A stretch of 64,000 bases of DNA from Nonomuraea coxensis DSM 45129 (GCF_019397265.1 NZ_CP068985.1:6786001-6850000), one strand, 5' to 3'; counted from the stretch's first letter, positions 34,228 through 43,261 are shown. Made by a program: numbers and translations. Notes: a model not told the origin generated them from the letters alone.

Positions 34228-34854
34228 TCAGGTCACGGCCAGGTGGCCGCCGCGGTGCCGCGGGGTCTCCGCCTCGTCCAGCAGGACGATGGCGAAGTCC
34301 GCGTACGAGACGCGCAGCGCCATGTCCCCGTGTTCGCGGATCTCGTACCGGCCGCTCCGCTCCCCTTCGTGGTCGAAGTCGCCGGCCGGGCTGACGTACA
34401 CCCAGTCCAGCCCGCCGCCTTCGGCGCGCAGCACCTCGAGACCGGCGGCGTGCGCCAGGCAGAAGGGCCGGAACTCGGCCGGGAAACCGGGCGCGTCCAG
34501 CAGCCGGACCCCGTCGGGCCCGGGCAGCAGCGTGGCGATCCCGACCGCGACGAGCCTGTCCACCCCGGCCTGCCGCAGGCCCTTGACGAGGGCGTGCGCG
34601 GCGTCGCCGAAGAAGGTGTCCGAGCCGACCACCGCCGCCGTGTTGATGGCCGCGTCGTGCCCGGCGGCGAGGGCGGCGACGTCGGCCGCGTCGGTGACGT
34701 CCCCCGCCGCGACCCGTACGCCGTCGCCCGCCAGGCCGTCGTGCCGGGACGGGTCCCGCACCACCGCCGTCACCTGGTGCCCGCGCCGGCGCGCTTCGGC
34801 GACGGCCTGCCGTCCGGCCCGGCCGCCGGCCCCGAAAACCACGTATCTGCCCAT
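34228..34854 (-). CDS. NAD(P)-binding Rossmann reductase
   Basis: 208 residues, an atypical SDR/NmrA-like fold: nucleotide-binding YVVFGAGGRAGRQAVAEARRRGHQ, then VRVAAGDVTDAADVAALAAGHD, INTAAVVG and a C-terminal segment LRVSYADFAIVLLDEAETPRHRG, like YwnB/SDR-a5 proteins that reduce quinones or flavins. It is divergent from the HxlR gene with an inverted repeat between them, the usual set-up in which the HxlR protein represses the reductase in response to quinone or aldehyde stress. Confidence 0.85.
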   Translation of the reverse strand: MGRYVVFGAGGRAGRQAVAEARRRGHQVTAVVRDPSRHDGLAGDGVRVAAGDVTDAADVAALAAGHDAAINTAAVVGSDTFFGDAAHALVKGLRQAGVDRLVAVGIATLLPGPDGVRLLDAPGFPAEFRPFCLAHAAGLEVLRAEGGGLDWVYVSPAGDFDHEGERSGRYEIREHGDMALRVSYADFAIVLLDEAETPRHRGGHLAVT

Positions 34855-34887
34855 CGTCGGAATACCTCCCGTTGCGTCGATGCTCCG

Positions 34888-34917
34888 GAAAGGTATCCGC
34901 GAGAGCGGTTACCTTTC
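34888..34917. promoter_or_regulatory. Inverted repeat, likely HxlR operator
   Basis: GAAAGGTATCCG at 34888-34899 faces CGGTTACCTTTC at 34906-34917, 11 of 12 pairs matching. It is centred in the 92-base divergent region between the reductase and HxlR genes. A further CGGATACC half site follows at 34917-34924. Confidence 0.7.
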
Positions 34918-34946
34918 GGATACCGAGGCCCGCGGGGAGAGACATC

Positions 34947-35318
34947 ATGACGCACCGGCAGCCGCTGCCCGCCGATCTGTTCGACGAGCTGTGTCCGTCC
35001 GCGCTGCTGCCGTTCCGTTTCGGCGACAAGTGGGCGGCGTTGATCATCCGCTGTCTGGAGGACGGCCCGCGCCGGTTCTCGGAGCTGCGCGTGCCGCTGC
35101 ACCGCGTCACCCCGAAGGTGCTCACGCAGTCGCTACGCGGGCTGGAGCGCAGCGGCCTCGTCTCGCGGACCGTGCACGACGACCCGAAGCCCAGGGTCGA
35201 GTACGCGCTGACGCCGCTCGGCCGCAGCATGCTGGAGCCGCTGGAGGCGGCATGCGCGTGGGCGGCCGAGCACTGGGACGAGCTTCTCGACGCGCAGGAG
35301 CGGCACACCGCCTCCTGA
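34947..35318 (+). CDS. HxlR-family winged-helix regulator
   Basis: 123 residues. HxlR pattern: GDKWAALIIRCLEDGPRRFSELR, then TPKVLTQSLRGLERSGLVSRTVHDD and RVEYALTPLGRSML. The Cys at residue 16, just before the helix-turn-helix, is at the place used for thiol sensing in HypR/YodB relatives. ATG 34947. It is divergent from a quinone-reductase-like gene, which fits an electrophile or redox sensor (inference). Confidence 0.88.
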   Translation: MTHRQPLPADLFDELCPSALLPFRFGDKWAALIIRCLEDGPRRFSELRVPLHRVTPKVLTQSLRGLERSGLVSRTVHDDPKPRVEYALTPLGRSMLEPLEAACAWAAEHWDELLDAQERHTAS

Positions 35319-35365
35319 GCGAGCGAGCCGCACGGCCCCCGAGCCGCACGGCCGCCCGACCGTTC

Positions 35366-35995
35366 TCAGACCTCGGCGTCCGGTTTGTCGTCGCTGCTGA
35401 TGGGCTCGGGCAGGGTGCCGGCGTTGTGCTCCAGCAGGCGCCAGCCCTTGCGCCCCTCCTGCAGCACCGACCACGAGCAGTTGCCGAGCCCGCCGATCGC
35501 CGGCCACAGCTCCTCGGGCAGCCCGAGCAGCTCGCAGATGCCGAGCCGCAGCGCCGCGCCGTGCGAGGCCACGACCAGCAGGCCGTCGTCGTCCAGCTTG
35601 GCCACCCAGCGGCGCATGGCCGACGCCACCCGGTCGGCGACGTCCTGGACCGCCTCGCCGTCGGGAGCCTCCCAGTCGGCGTACTCCTTGGGCCAGCGCG
35701 CGGCGATCTCCTCCCGCGTCAGCCCCTCCCACTGGCCGCCTCCGCGCTCGCGGAAGTCCTTGTCGACGTGCACGTCGAGCCGGACCAGGCGGCCCAGCGC
35801 GAGCGCGGTGTCGTTGGCCCGCTGCAGGTCGGAGGAGACGATGAGGGTGGGCCGGAGCGAGGCCAGGAGCGAGCCGGCCCTGGCGGCCTGCGCGATGCCG
35901 GTCTCGTCGAGCGGGATGTCGGAGTGGCCCTGGAACCGTTGCTCGACGTTCCACAACGTCTGCCCGTGGCGCAGACACACGATGCGCTTGCTCAT
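35366..35995 (-). CDS. Histidine phosphatase family protein
   Basis: 209 residues of the phosphoglycerate-mutase-like superfamily: the phosphohistidine motif RHG at 9-11, the acid/base block FRERGGGQWEGLTREE and the second His in ASHGAALRL. The C-terminal tail (SSDDKPDAEV) is acidic. In actinomycetes this gene follows rsfS and encodes either a broad phosphatase or a glucosyl-3-phosphoglycerate phosphatase-like enzyme. Here it lies 34 bases after rsfS on the same strand. Confidence 0.88.
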   Translation of the reverse strand: MSKRIVCLRHGQTLWNVEQRFQGHSDIPLDETGIAQAARAGSLLASLRPTLIVSSDLQRANDTALALGRLVRLDVHVDKDFRERGGGQWEGLTREEIAARWPKEYADWEAPDGEAVQDVADRVASAMRRWVAKLDDDGLLVVASHGAALRLGICELLGLPEELWPAIGGLGNCSWSVLQEGRKGWRLLEHNAGTLPEPISSDDKPDAEV

Positions 35996-36029
35996 GCGGC
36001 GTCCCCGCCGGAACGTCCGGCCCCTCCGC

Positions 36030-36425
36030 TCACGCGCGCGCCCGCTGCAGGTTGGCCTGCATGACGCTCTCCGGCAGCGCGATGGCCGGGCAGTCCTTCC
36101 ACAGGCGCTCCAGGGCGTAGAACGTACGGTCCTCCTCGTGCTGGACGTGCACGACGATGTCGATGTAGTCGAGCAGCACCCAGCGGCCCTCGCGCTCGCC
36201 CTCGCGGCGCACGGGCTTGGCGTCGGCCTCGGTGCGCAGCCGGTCCTCGATCTCGTCGACGATGGCGCGGACCTGACGGTCGTTGGTGGCGGAGCAGAGC
36301 AGGAACGCGTCGGTGATGACGAGCTGCTCGCTCACGTCGTAGGCGAGGATGTCATCGGCCAGCTTGTCGGCCGCGGCCTCCGCGGCGATGCGCACGAGCT
36401 GGACGGCTCTGTCAGATGCGGTCAC
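36030..36425 (-). CDS. rsfS: Ribosomal silencing factor RsfS
   Basis: 131 residues of the RsfS/Iojap (DUF143) family. Hallmarks: ILAYDVSEQLVITDAFLLCSATNDRQVRAIVDEIED and WVLLDYIDIVVHVQHEEDRTFYALERLWKDCP. Binds ribosomal protein L14 on the 50S subunit and blocks subunit joining in starvation. GTG 36425 is the start. nadD is 91 bases upstream on the same strand, the universal nadD-rsfS pairing. Confidence 0.95.
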   Translation of the reverse strand: MTASDRAVQLVRIAAEAAADKLADDILAYDVSEQLVITDAFLLCSATNDRQVRAIVDEIEDRLRTEADAKPVRREGEREGRWVLLDYIDIVVHVQHEEDRTFYALERLWKDCPAIALPESVMQANLQRARA

Positions 36426-36516
36426 GATGCGGGTCTGTCCTCCTGTGTCGGCAGCATGCCCATATGTTGAGGGTACCCGTCCGGGCCGAAACCCCTCACG
36501 TACGGCACGGATACCC

Positions 36517-37134
36517 TCACCCGTGGGCGTGATACAGCCCCCGTTTGTTGATGTACTGCACGATCCCGTCGGGAACCAGATACCAGATCGGTTCCCCCTT
36601 GGCCACCCGCTGCCGGCACTCCGACGACGAGATGGCCAGGGCGGGGATCTCCAGCAGCGTCACCCGCCCCTCGGGCAGGCCGGGATCGTGCAGGGTGTGG
36701 CCCGGCCTGGTGCAGCCGACGAAGTGCGCCAGCTCGAACAGCTCGTCGGCCTGCTGCCAGTCGAGGATCGCGCCGAGCGCGTCGGCGCCGGTGATGAAGA
36801 ACAGCTCGACGTCCGGGCCGTAAATGTTGGCGATGTCGCGCAGAGTGTCGATCGTGAACGTCGGCCCGGGGCGGTCCACGTCCACCCGGCTCACGGAGAA
36901 GCGGGGGTTCGAGGCGGTGGCGATGACCGTCATGAGGTAGCGGTCCTCGGCGGCGGACACCTCGCGCTCGGACTTCTGGTACGGCCGTCCCGTGGGGACG
37001 AAGACGACCTCGTCCAGCCGGAAATGGTGGGCGACCTCGCTGGCGGCGACGAGGTGGCCGTGGTGGATGGGATCGAACGTCCCGCCCATCACTCCCACTC
37101 TCCGCATCCCCTGCATACCGGGCGCATTCTTCAT
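36517..37134 (-). CDS. nadD: Nicotinate-nucleotide adenylyltransferase
   Basis: 205 residues from ATG 37134, which has AAGG eight bases upstream; a shorter form from ATG 37107 would begin directly at MRRVGVMGGTFDPIHHGH. The nucleotidyltransferase motifs GGTFDPIHHGHL and ISSSECR are present, as is VFVPTGRPYQK. Makes NaAD from nicotinate mononucleotide and ATP. It leads the nadD-rsfS-phosphatase group. In most relatives proA is directly upstream; here three genes lie between. Confidence 0.93.
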   Translation of the reverse strand: MKNAPGMQGMRRVGVMGGTFDPIHHGHLVAASEVAHHFRLDEVVFVPTGRPYQKSEREVSAAEDRYLMTVIATASNPRFSVSRVDVDRPGPTFTIDTLRDIANIYGPDVELFFITGADALGAILDWQQADELFELAHFVGCTRPGHTLHDPGLPEGRVTLLEIPALAISSSECRQRVAKGEPIWYLVPDGIVQYINKRGLYHAHG

Positions 37135-37230
37135 GAAACGGACCTTACGCGGACGCAGTACCACAACTCGATGGCACCCCCCTTCGTGATGTCCGCGCAC
37201 CACCTCCCTTGCGGACGTAGCATGCCGGGC

Positions 37231-38253
37231 ATGACGACCACCCCGGACCGCAATCGCGTCCAACTGCCCGGCATCTCGTCCCGAGCCTACGAACACCCCG
37301 CAGACCGGTCCGCGCTGGTCGCTCTGCGTAAGTTGAGTGGGTTTGACACGGTTCTCAAGCAGATGTCCGGTCTCATCAGCGAGCGCCGCCTCCGCCTGAT
37401 GTACCTCGCCTCGGCCGTCCGCGTCAGCGAGACGCAGTTCCGCTCGCTCTACGACATGGGCCGCGACGCCGCCTACACCCTCGACCTGCACCGGATCCCG
37501 GAGATCTACGTCCAGCAGGACCCGCAGGTGCAGGCCAAGGCCATCGGCTTCGACGACCCGTTCATCGTCGTGACCACCGGCCTGCTCAACCTCATGAACG
37601 AGGAGGAGCAGCGCTTCGTCATCGGCCACGAGACCGCCCACATCCTCTCGGGGCACGCGGTCTACCGCACGATGCTCGACATCCTCACCCGCCTCGCCAC
37701 CCGCGTCGCCTGGATCCCGCTCGGCTACATCGGCCTGCGGGCCATCGTCGCGGGCCTGGAGGAGTGGTACCGCAAGTCGGAGCTGTCCTCCGACCGCGGC
37801 GGCCTGCTCGTCGGCCAGGACCCCGACGCGGGCAAGCGGGCCCTGATGAAGCTCGCCGGCGGCGCCTACACCCACGAGATGAACATCGAGGCGTTCCTGG
37901 AGCAGTACAACGAGTACGACACCGCGGGCGACCTTCGCGACGGCTTCCTCAAGGTGCTCAACCTGCTCGGCACCACCCACCCGTTCGCCGTGGTGCGCGT
38001 GGCCGAGCTGGACAAGTGGCAGCGCAGCGGCGACTACGACCGCATCCTCGGCGGCGACTACCCGCGCCGCGAGGACGACGCCGGCGCACGGGTGACCGAC
38101 GAGGTCAAGGCGGCGGCCGAGTCCTACCGCGCGTCCTGGCAGCAGTCGCAGGACCCGTTCATCGGCGTGCTGCGCGACGTCGCCGAGGGCGCGGTCAACG
38201 CGGGCGAGCGCATCTTCAACCGCTTCTCCCGCCGCGACGGCGGCCAGGGCTGA
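37231..38253 (+). CDS. M48-family zinc metalloprotease
   Basis: 340 residues. The zinc site HETAHILSGH (HExxH) is near residue 135, followed by a hydrophobic segment WIPLGYIGLRAIVAG and the third ligand region ELSSDRGGLL. The C-terminal part is helical and acidic. Either ATG 37231 or ATG 37222 could start it. It is divergent from nadD with 96 bases between. M48 proteases act at membranes in quality control; here it sits next to a membrane kinase, a link that is only positional. Confidence 0.88.
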   Translation: MTTTPDRNRVQLPGISSRAYEHPADRSALVALRKLSGFDTVLKQMSGLISERRLRLMYLASAVRVSETQFRSLYDMGRDAAYTLDLHRIPEIYVQQDPQVQAKAIGFDDPFIVVTTGLLNLMNEEEQRFVIGHETAHILSGHAVYRTMLDILTRLATRVAWIPLGYIGLRAIVAGLEEWYRKSELSSDRGGLLVGQDPDAGKRALMKLAGGAYTHEMNIEAFLEQYNEYDTAGDLRDGFLKVLNLLGTTHPFAVVRVAELDKWQRSGDYDRILGGDYPRREDDAGARVTDEVKAAAESYRASWQQSQDPFIGVLRDVAEGAVNAGERIFNRFSRRDGGQG

Positions 38254-38298
38254 CCGGCGCCATCGCCACGCGCGGCCGGTCAGCGTGAGCGGCCGCGC

Positions 38299-40359
38299 CT
38301 AGAGGAGGAGGGCGATGGCGCGCACGGCGGCGGCGCACAGGGCGACGAACCCGCCCAGCACCGCCAGCGCCCGCAGCCCTTCCCTGCGCAGGTCAGGCAA
38401 CCGGCCGCCGATCCGCTCGATCTCGCGACCGGTGATGCCGCCGCAGAGCATCCCGAACACCACGGCCGCCACCGTCACGGGCGCGGGCTGCTGCCACCAG
38501 TCGGTGTCGATCTGACCGCCGCCGGTCACCCACAGCGCCCCGCCCGACGCCACCGCGACGGGCAGGCCGGGCCACACCAGCGCGGTCGCCGACGCGCCGG
38601 TCAGCGCCAGCGGGAACAGCAGCACCCGCAGCGTCACCCGGACCCGCCGGGAGCCCCGGTTCCTGATCATCCAGTGGTTCATCCAGAGCGTCCTGGTCAG
38701 CACCACGAACACGGCGGTGATCGCGATCGAGGCGATCGGCCAGATCACCGACGTCACCACGCACGGAACCGCCAGCACCGCGAGCAGCAGCAGCGCGCCG
38801 TTGCCCGCGGGAAGCGTGGTGGGCGCGTCGGTCTTCCGCCTGACCTGCGGCCGGGCCGCCGCCGCGCGGGTCCGTACGGCGGCGGCCGCCCGGGCGCGCG
38901 GCGTGGTCAGCTTCGGCCGCGGCCCGGTGTTCTTGCCGTCGCCGCCGCTGCCCCGGACGCGCGGCGCGGGCACCTTCCCGTCCATCCTGCTCCGCGCCAC
39001 CGCCCCGTCAGCCGGCGTACGCCCCCGAGCGGCTCCCCCGTCACCGGTCGTACGCCCCCGAGCAGCGGCCCCATCCACCGGCGTCCGCCCACGCGCAGCA
39101 GCTCCGTCCGCCGGCGTCCGCCCACGAGCGGCGGCCCCATCCGCCGGTGTGCGGCCACGGGCGGCGGCCCCGTCAGCGGGAGTGCGGCCACGCGCAGCGG
39201 CCCCCTCAGCAGACGTGCGGCCCCGAGCAGCGGTCCCATCAGCAGCCGTCCGCCCACGAGCGGCAGCCCCGTCGGCAGGCGTACGCCCGCGCGCGGCGCC
39301 CCCATCAGCGGGCGTGCGCCCCCGGACAGCAGCCCCGTCCGCCGGCGTCCGCCCACGGGCCTGCTGCGGGGTCTTCCCGTCCGTGGCGGCCCGAGCCCGG
39401 TCGCCTCCGGTACGGCGAGGCGGCGGCACCTTCCCGTCCGCGCCCGTCGGATTGGGCCGCCCGCGCGCCGCCTTGGCCTCGCCCCGCGCGCTCTCGTCCG
39501 CGCCCCGCCCCCGCGACGGCGGCGCCTCCTCGGCGACTTCACCGCCCGCGTCGGTCTCGGTCGCGCTGGTGACCCTGGCCAGCCGCGACAGCCGGTCGGC
39601 CAGCAGCGCCGCCGTGGGCCGCTTGCCGGGCTCCCGGTTGAGCGCCGCGCGTACCAGCGGCAGCAGCTCGACCGGCACGCCCTTGAGGTCGGCCTGCCCG
39701 TTGAGCACGGCGTACATCTGCGCCTCGGCCGTCCCCCGCCCGAACGTGGGCCGCCCGGTCGCCGCGAACGCCACCGTCGCCGCCCAGGCGTGCACGTCGG
39801 CCGGCGAGTCGACCTGCTCGTCGGCGAAGATCTCCGGCGCGGTGTAGCCAGGCGTGCCGAGGAACGTGCCGGTCATGGTCAACCGGGTCGCGTCCAGGAC
39901 CTGGGCGATGCCGAAGTCGATGAGCACCGGCCCCCGCGCGGACATGATGATGTTGCCCGGCTTCAGGTCGCGGTGCACGACCCCGGCCGCGTGGATGATC
40001 GCCAGCGCCGCCGCGATGCCCTGCGCCATCTCGACCAGCTCGGCGACGTCGAGCGGCCCGTCCTGACGGACCTTCTCCAGCAGCGTGGCGCCCTCGATGT
40101 GCTCCATCACCAGGTAGGGACGCGCGCAGTTGAGGTCGGCGTCCAGCACCTTGGCGACGTACGGGCTCTCGACCCTGCGCAGCGCGCGGACCTCGCGCTC
40201 CAGCCTGACGCGCGAGGTCTCGTCCTCGGCCAGGTCGTGCAGGACCTTCAGCGCGATGCGCTCGCCCCGGCGGGTGGTCGCGAGGTAGACCTCGCCCATG
40301 CCGCCCCGGCCGAGCCGCTCGACCAAGGTGTACGGCCCGACCTTGCCGAGCTTGCTCAC
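38299..40359 (-). CDS. Membrane Ser/Thr protein kinase with 11-residue repeat linker
   Basis: 686 residues. The Hanks-type kinase domain (1-265) has GRGGMG (17-22), the catalytic Lys38, HRDLKPGN (129-136), DFG (148-150) and GTPGYTAPE, so it should be active. Residues 337-457 are eleven perfect-length 11-residue repeats (consensus RTPADGAAARG). Residues 520-686 form four or five membrane helices, unlike the usual single helix of PknB relatives. No extracellular sensor domain follows. GTG 40359 is the start. The repeat region is very basic and disordered. Partners are unknown; the M48 protease is convergent, 45 bases away. Confidence 0.92.
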   Translation of the reverse strand: MSKLGKVGPYTLVERLGRGGMGEVYLATTRRGERIALKVLHDLAEDETSRVRLEREVRALRRVESPYVAKVLDADLNCARPYLVMEHIEGATLLEKVRQDGPLDVAELVEMAQGIAAALAIIHAAGVVHRDLKPGNIIMSARGPVLIDFGIAQVLDATRLTMTGTFLGTPGYTAPEIFADEQVDSPADVHAWAATVAFAATGRPTFGRGTAEAQMYAVLNGQADLKGVPVELLPLVRAALNREPGKRPTAALLADRLSRLARVTSATETDAGGEVAEEAPPSRGRGADESARGEAKAARGRPNPTGADGKVPPPRRTGGDRARAATDGKTPQQARGRTPADGAAVRGRTPADGGAARGRTPADGAAARGRTAADGTAARGRTSAEGAAARGRTPADGAAARGRTPADGAAARGRTPADGAAARGRTPVDGAAARGRTTGDGGAARGRTPADGAVARSRMDGKVPAPRVRGSGGDGKNTGPRPKLTTPRARAAAAVRTRAAAARPQVRRKTDAPTTLPAGNGALLLLAVLAVPCVVTSVIWPIASIAITAVFVVLTRTLWMNHWMIRNRGSRRVRVTLRVLLFPLALTGASATALVWPGLPVAVASGGALWVTGGGQIDTDWWQQPAPVTVAAVVFGMLCGGITGREIERIGGRLPDLRREGLRALAVLGGFVALCAAAVRAIALLL
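38989..39351 (-). repeat. Eleven 33-base tandem repeats in the kinase gene
   Basis: Eleven in-frame 33-base units code for RTPADGAAARG-like elements (residues 337-457). Variants in the third to fifth and ninth to tenth units (RTAADGTA, RTSAEGAA, RTPVDGAA, RTTGDGGA) show it is not a recent uniform expansion. Confidence 0.9.
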
Positions 40360-40450
40360 CGTCCCTCCCCGCCCGGCGCGCCCATAAGGGACACAACCCT
40401 AGCGTTGGGACGGGAGTCAACGCTTGCGGCGCGCCGGAGGTCGTCCAGGT

Positions 40451-40627
40451 TTATCGGCGTGAGTGGTCGGAGAGCATGCTGTCGAGCCGCGCAGTGGGCT
40501 CCTCCGACAGCCGCCTGCGGCCCGTGCGGCGCCAGCGTACGTGGCCGTGGCTCTCCAGCAAGAGCATCAGCCGGTCGGCGCCGAACAGCACCCCGGCGAC
40601 GAAGAGAAGGGCGACGATGATCTCCAT
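40451..40627 (-). CDS. Small membrane protein
   Basis: 58 residues from ATG 40627. The N-terminus MEIIVALLFVAGVLFGADRLM is one membrane helix, followed by a basic stretch (HVRWRRTGRRRL) and a polar end. A run of G lies just upstream of the ATG. It fills the gap between proA and the kinase gene on the same strand. Function unknown. Confidence 0.6.
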   Translation of the reverse strand: MEIIVALLFVAGVLFGADRLMLLLESHGHVRWRRTGRRRLSEEPTARLDSMLSDHSRR

Positions 40628-40677
40628 GTCCCCCAGTCAAGCCGCGGTGCGCGGCCACGGTCAGGCCGACACGCCGG

Positions 40678-41952
40678 TCAGCCGGCCACCACAGTGCCTT
40701 CTGAGGTGCGCAAATGCCCTTCGCCGGTGTAAACCCACTTCGTGGAGGTGAGCTCCGGCAGCCCCATCGGGCCGCGCGCGTGCAGCTTCTGCGTGGAGAT
40801 GCCGATCTCCGCCCCGAACCCGAACTCACCTCCGTCGGTGAACCGGGTGGAGGCGTTGACCGCCACCGCCGCCGAGTCGACCAGCGCCACGAACCGCCGG
40901 GCCGCCCCCTGCGAGCGGGTCACGATGGCGTCGGTGTGGCCCGAGCCGTGGCGCCTGATGTGCGCCACCGCCTCCTCCAGCGAGCCGACGACGGCCGCGG
41001 CGATGTCGAGCGAGAGGTATTCGGCGGCGAAGTCGTCGTCGGTGGCGGGCACGACGCCCGCGCCGTAGGCGGCGATCCGCTCGTCGCCGTGCACGGTGAC
41101 GCCCGCCTCGGCCAGCGCCTCCAGCGCCTTCGGCACGAACGCGTCGGCGATGTCCCGGTGGACGAGGAACGTCTCGGCCGCGTTGCACACCGAGGGCCGC
41201 TGCGCCTTGGCGTTGACCAGGATCTTCACCGCGAGGTCGACGTCGGCCTCGGCGTCGACGTAGACGTGGCAGTTGCCGACGCCGGTCTCGATGACCGGCA
41301 CGGTGGACTCCTCGACCACGGAGTTGATCAGCGACGCGCCGCCGCGCGGGATCAGCACGTCGACCAGGCCGCGGGCGCGCATGAGCTCCTTGACCGAGTC
41401 GCGGGTGCGGCCCGGCACGAGCTGGATCGCGCCGACCGGCGCCTCGGTGCCCTCCAGCGCGCCCTGCATGACCGCGACCAGCGCGGTGTTGGAGGAGTAG
41501 GCGCTGGAGGAGCCGCGCAGCAGCACGGCGTTGCCGCTCTTGAGGCAGAGCGCGGCGGCGTCGACGGTGACGTTGGGACGGCCTTCGTAGATGATGCCGA
41601 TGACGCCCAGCGGGACCCGGAGCTGGCGCAGCTCCAGGCCGTTCGGCAGCGTGGAGCCGCGGACCACCTCGCCGACCGGGTCGGGCAGGTCGGCGACCTC
41701 GCGCACGGCGTCGGCGATCTTGGCGATGCGGCCCTCGTCCAGCCGCAGCCGGTCGACCATGGCCTCGGACGTGCCCTCGGCCCTGGCCCGCTCGACGTCC
41801 TCGGCGTTGGCCGCGACGATCTCGGCGGCGTGGGCGACCAGGGCGTCGGCGATCGCGCGCAACGCCCGGTCCTTGGGCGCCCGCGGCAGCGGGGCCAGCT
41901 CGGCGGCGGCCTCTCGTGCCGCGCGGGCGACCTTCAGGAACTCCTCGGACAT
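40678..41952 (-). CDS. proA: Gamma-glutamyl phosphate reductase
   Basis: 424 residues. NADPH-dependent second step of proline synthesis, making glutamate 5-semialdehyde. Family blocks in order: GVIGIIYEGRPNVTVDA, LRGSSSAYSSN, VIETGVGNCHVYVD, RPSVCNAAETFLVHRD (with the catalytic Cys), FTDGGEFGFGAEIGIS and the ending LTSTKWVYTGEGH. ATG 41952. It follows proB by 21 bases on the same strand. Confidence 0.97.
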   Translation of the reverse strand: MSEEFLKVARAAREAAAELAPLPRAPKDRALRAIADALVAHAAEIVAANAEDVERARAEGTSEAMVDRLRLDEGRIAKIADAVREVADLPDPVGEVVRGSTLPNGLELRQLRVPLGVIGIIYEGRPNVTVDAAALCLKSGNAVLLRGSSSAYSSNTALVAVMQGALEGTEAPVGAIQLVPGRTRDSVKELMRARGLVDVLIPRGGASLINSVVEESTVPVIETGVGNCHVYVDAEADVDLAVKILVNAKAQRPSVCNAAETFLVHRDIADAFVPKALEALAEAGVTVHGDERIAAYGAGVVPATDDDFAAEYLSLDIAAAVVGSLEEAVAHIRRHGSGHTDAIVTRSQGAARRFVALVDSAAVAVNASTRFTDGGEFGFGAEIGISTQKLHARGPMGLPELTSTKWVYTGEGHLRTSEGTVVAG

Positions 41953-41973
41953 CGCGTGCTCCTCGTTGTGCTG

Positions 41974-43143
41974 CTAGGCGTGGGTCTCCAGTATGACGAT
42001 GTCGTCGCGGTGGATCAGCTCGCGTTCGTATTCCGGACCGAGCGCGCTGGCCAGCTCGCGCGTGGAACGGCCGAGCAGGCCGGGGATCTCTGCCGCGTCG
42101 AAGTTGACCAGCCCGCGCGCCACCACGTCGCCCTCAGGCCCGCACAGGTCGACCGGGTCGCCCGCCGCGAACTCGCCCTCCACGGAGGTGACCCCGGCCG
42201 GCAGCAGCGACTTGCGCCGCCTGACGATCGCCTCCACCGCCCCCGGGTCGAGGCTGAGCCGGCCGCGGCCGGTGGTGGCGTGCGCGAGCCACAGCAGGCG
42301 CGTGCCGGGATGACGGCCGCCGGGGTGGAAGTAGGTGCCGACGTCGGCTCCGCTCAGCGCCTGGGCCGCGTGAGCGGCCGCCGTGAGCACCACCGGGACG
42401 CCGGCCCCGGTCGCGATCCTCGCGGCCTGCACCTTGGTCACCATGCCGCCGGTGCCGACGGCCGCGCCGCTCCTGCCCAGCTCGACGCCCGCCAGGTCCT
42501 CGGGGCCGCGGATCTCGGCCAGGCGGCGGGCGCCGCCACGGCTCGGCGGGCCGTCGTAGAGCGCGTCCACGTCCGACAGCAGGACCAGCGCGTCGGCGCG
42601 GATCAGGTGCGACACCAGGGCGGCCAGCCGGTCGTTGTCGCCGAAGCGGATCTCGTCGGTGGCCACCGTGTCGTTCTCGTTGACGATCGGGACGATGCCC
42701 AGCTCCAGCAGCCGGTCGAGGGTGCGCTGGGCGTTGACGTGGTTGGCCCGGCGCATCATGTCGTCGGCGGTGAGCAGCACCTGGCCGACGCGCAGCCCGT
42801 AGCGGGCGAAGGAGGAGGTGTAGCGGGCCACCAGCACGCCCTGGCCGACGGAGGCGGCGGCCTGCTGGGTCGCGAGGTCACGTGGTCGCGCGCTCAGCCC
42901 GAGCGGGCCGAGGCCCGCCGCGATCGCCCCGGAGGAGACCAGGACGAGCTGCGTCCCGGTCCGGCGCCGCGCCGCCAGCACGTCCACCAGGGCGTCGACG
43001 CGATCGACGTCGATCGTGCCCTGGGGGGTGGTGAGCGAGGAGGAGCCGACCTTGACCACGACCTTCGACGCCGCGCTGATCTGTTCCCGCACACTTTGCA
43101 GCCTATCCAAGCTCCAGGTCATGCCATGACCACCCGACCCCAT
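41974..43143 (-). CDS. proB: Glutamate 5-kinase
   Basis: 389 residues. Amino-acid kinase domain (VVVKVGSSSLTTPQG, LVSSGAIAAGLGPLG, PIVNENDTVATDEIRFGDND, GTGGMVTKVQAA) followed by a C-terminal PUA domain (about 295-380). Phosphorylates glutamate in the first, proline-inhibited step of proline synthesis. ATG 43143 has GGGAGG seven bases upstream and is preferred over ATG 43122. It lies 118 bases after obgE and is coupled to proA. Confidence 0.96.
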   Translation of the reverse strand: MGSGGHGMTWSLDRLQSVREQISAASKVVVKVGSSSLTTPQGTIDVDRVDALVDVLAARRRTGTQLVLVSSGAIAAGLGPLGLSARPRDLATQQAAASVGQGVLVARYTSSFARYGLRVGQVLLTADDMMRRANHVNAQRTLDRLLELGIVPIVNENDTVATDEIRFGDNDRLAALVSHLIRADALVLLSDVDALYDGPPSRGGARRLAEIRGPEDLAGVELGRSGAAVGTGGMVTKVQAARIATGAGVPVVLTAAAHAAQALSGADVGTYFHPGGRHPGTRLLWLAHATTGRGRLSLDPGAVEAIVRRRKSLLPAGVTSVEGEFAAGDPVDLCGPEGDVVARGLVNFDAAEIPGLLGRSTRELASALGPEYERELIHRDDIVILETHA

Positions 43144-43261
43144 CCCCTCACCTCCCAGCCTTCACAACCCCAGTCCTTCCCCGGTCCCAGCCACGGGTGG
43201 CCGCCCCGTACCCGCCCGTGGCCCCGTGGCCGCCCTGTGGACGCCTCGCGGCGCTTCCGCT

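Noticed and set aside
38989..39351. Possible CRISPR array
   Set aside because: The 33-base units are contiguous, in frame and without spacers; they code for protein repeats.
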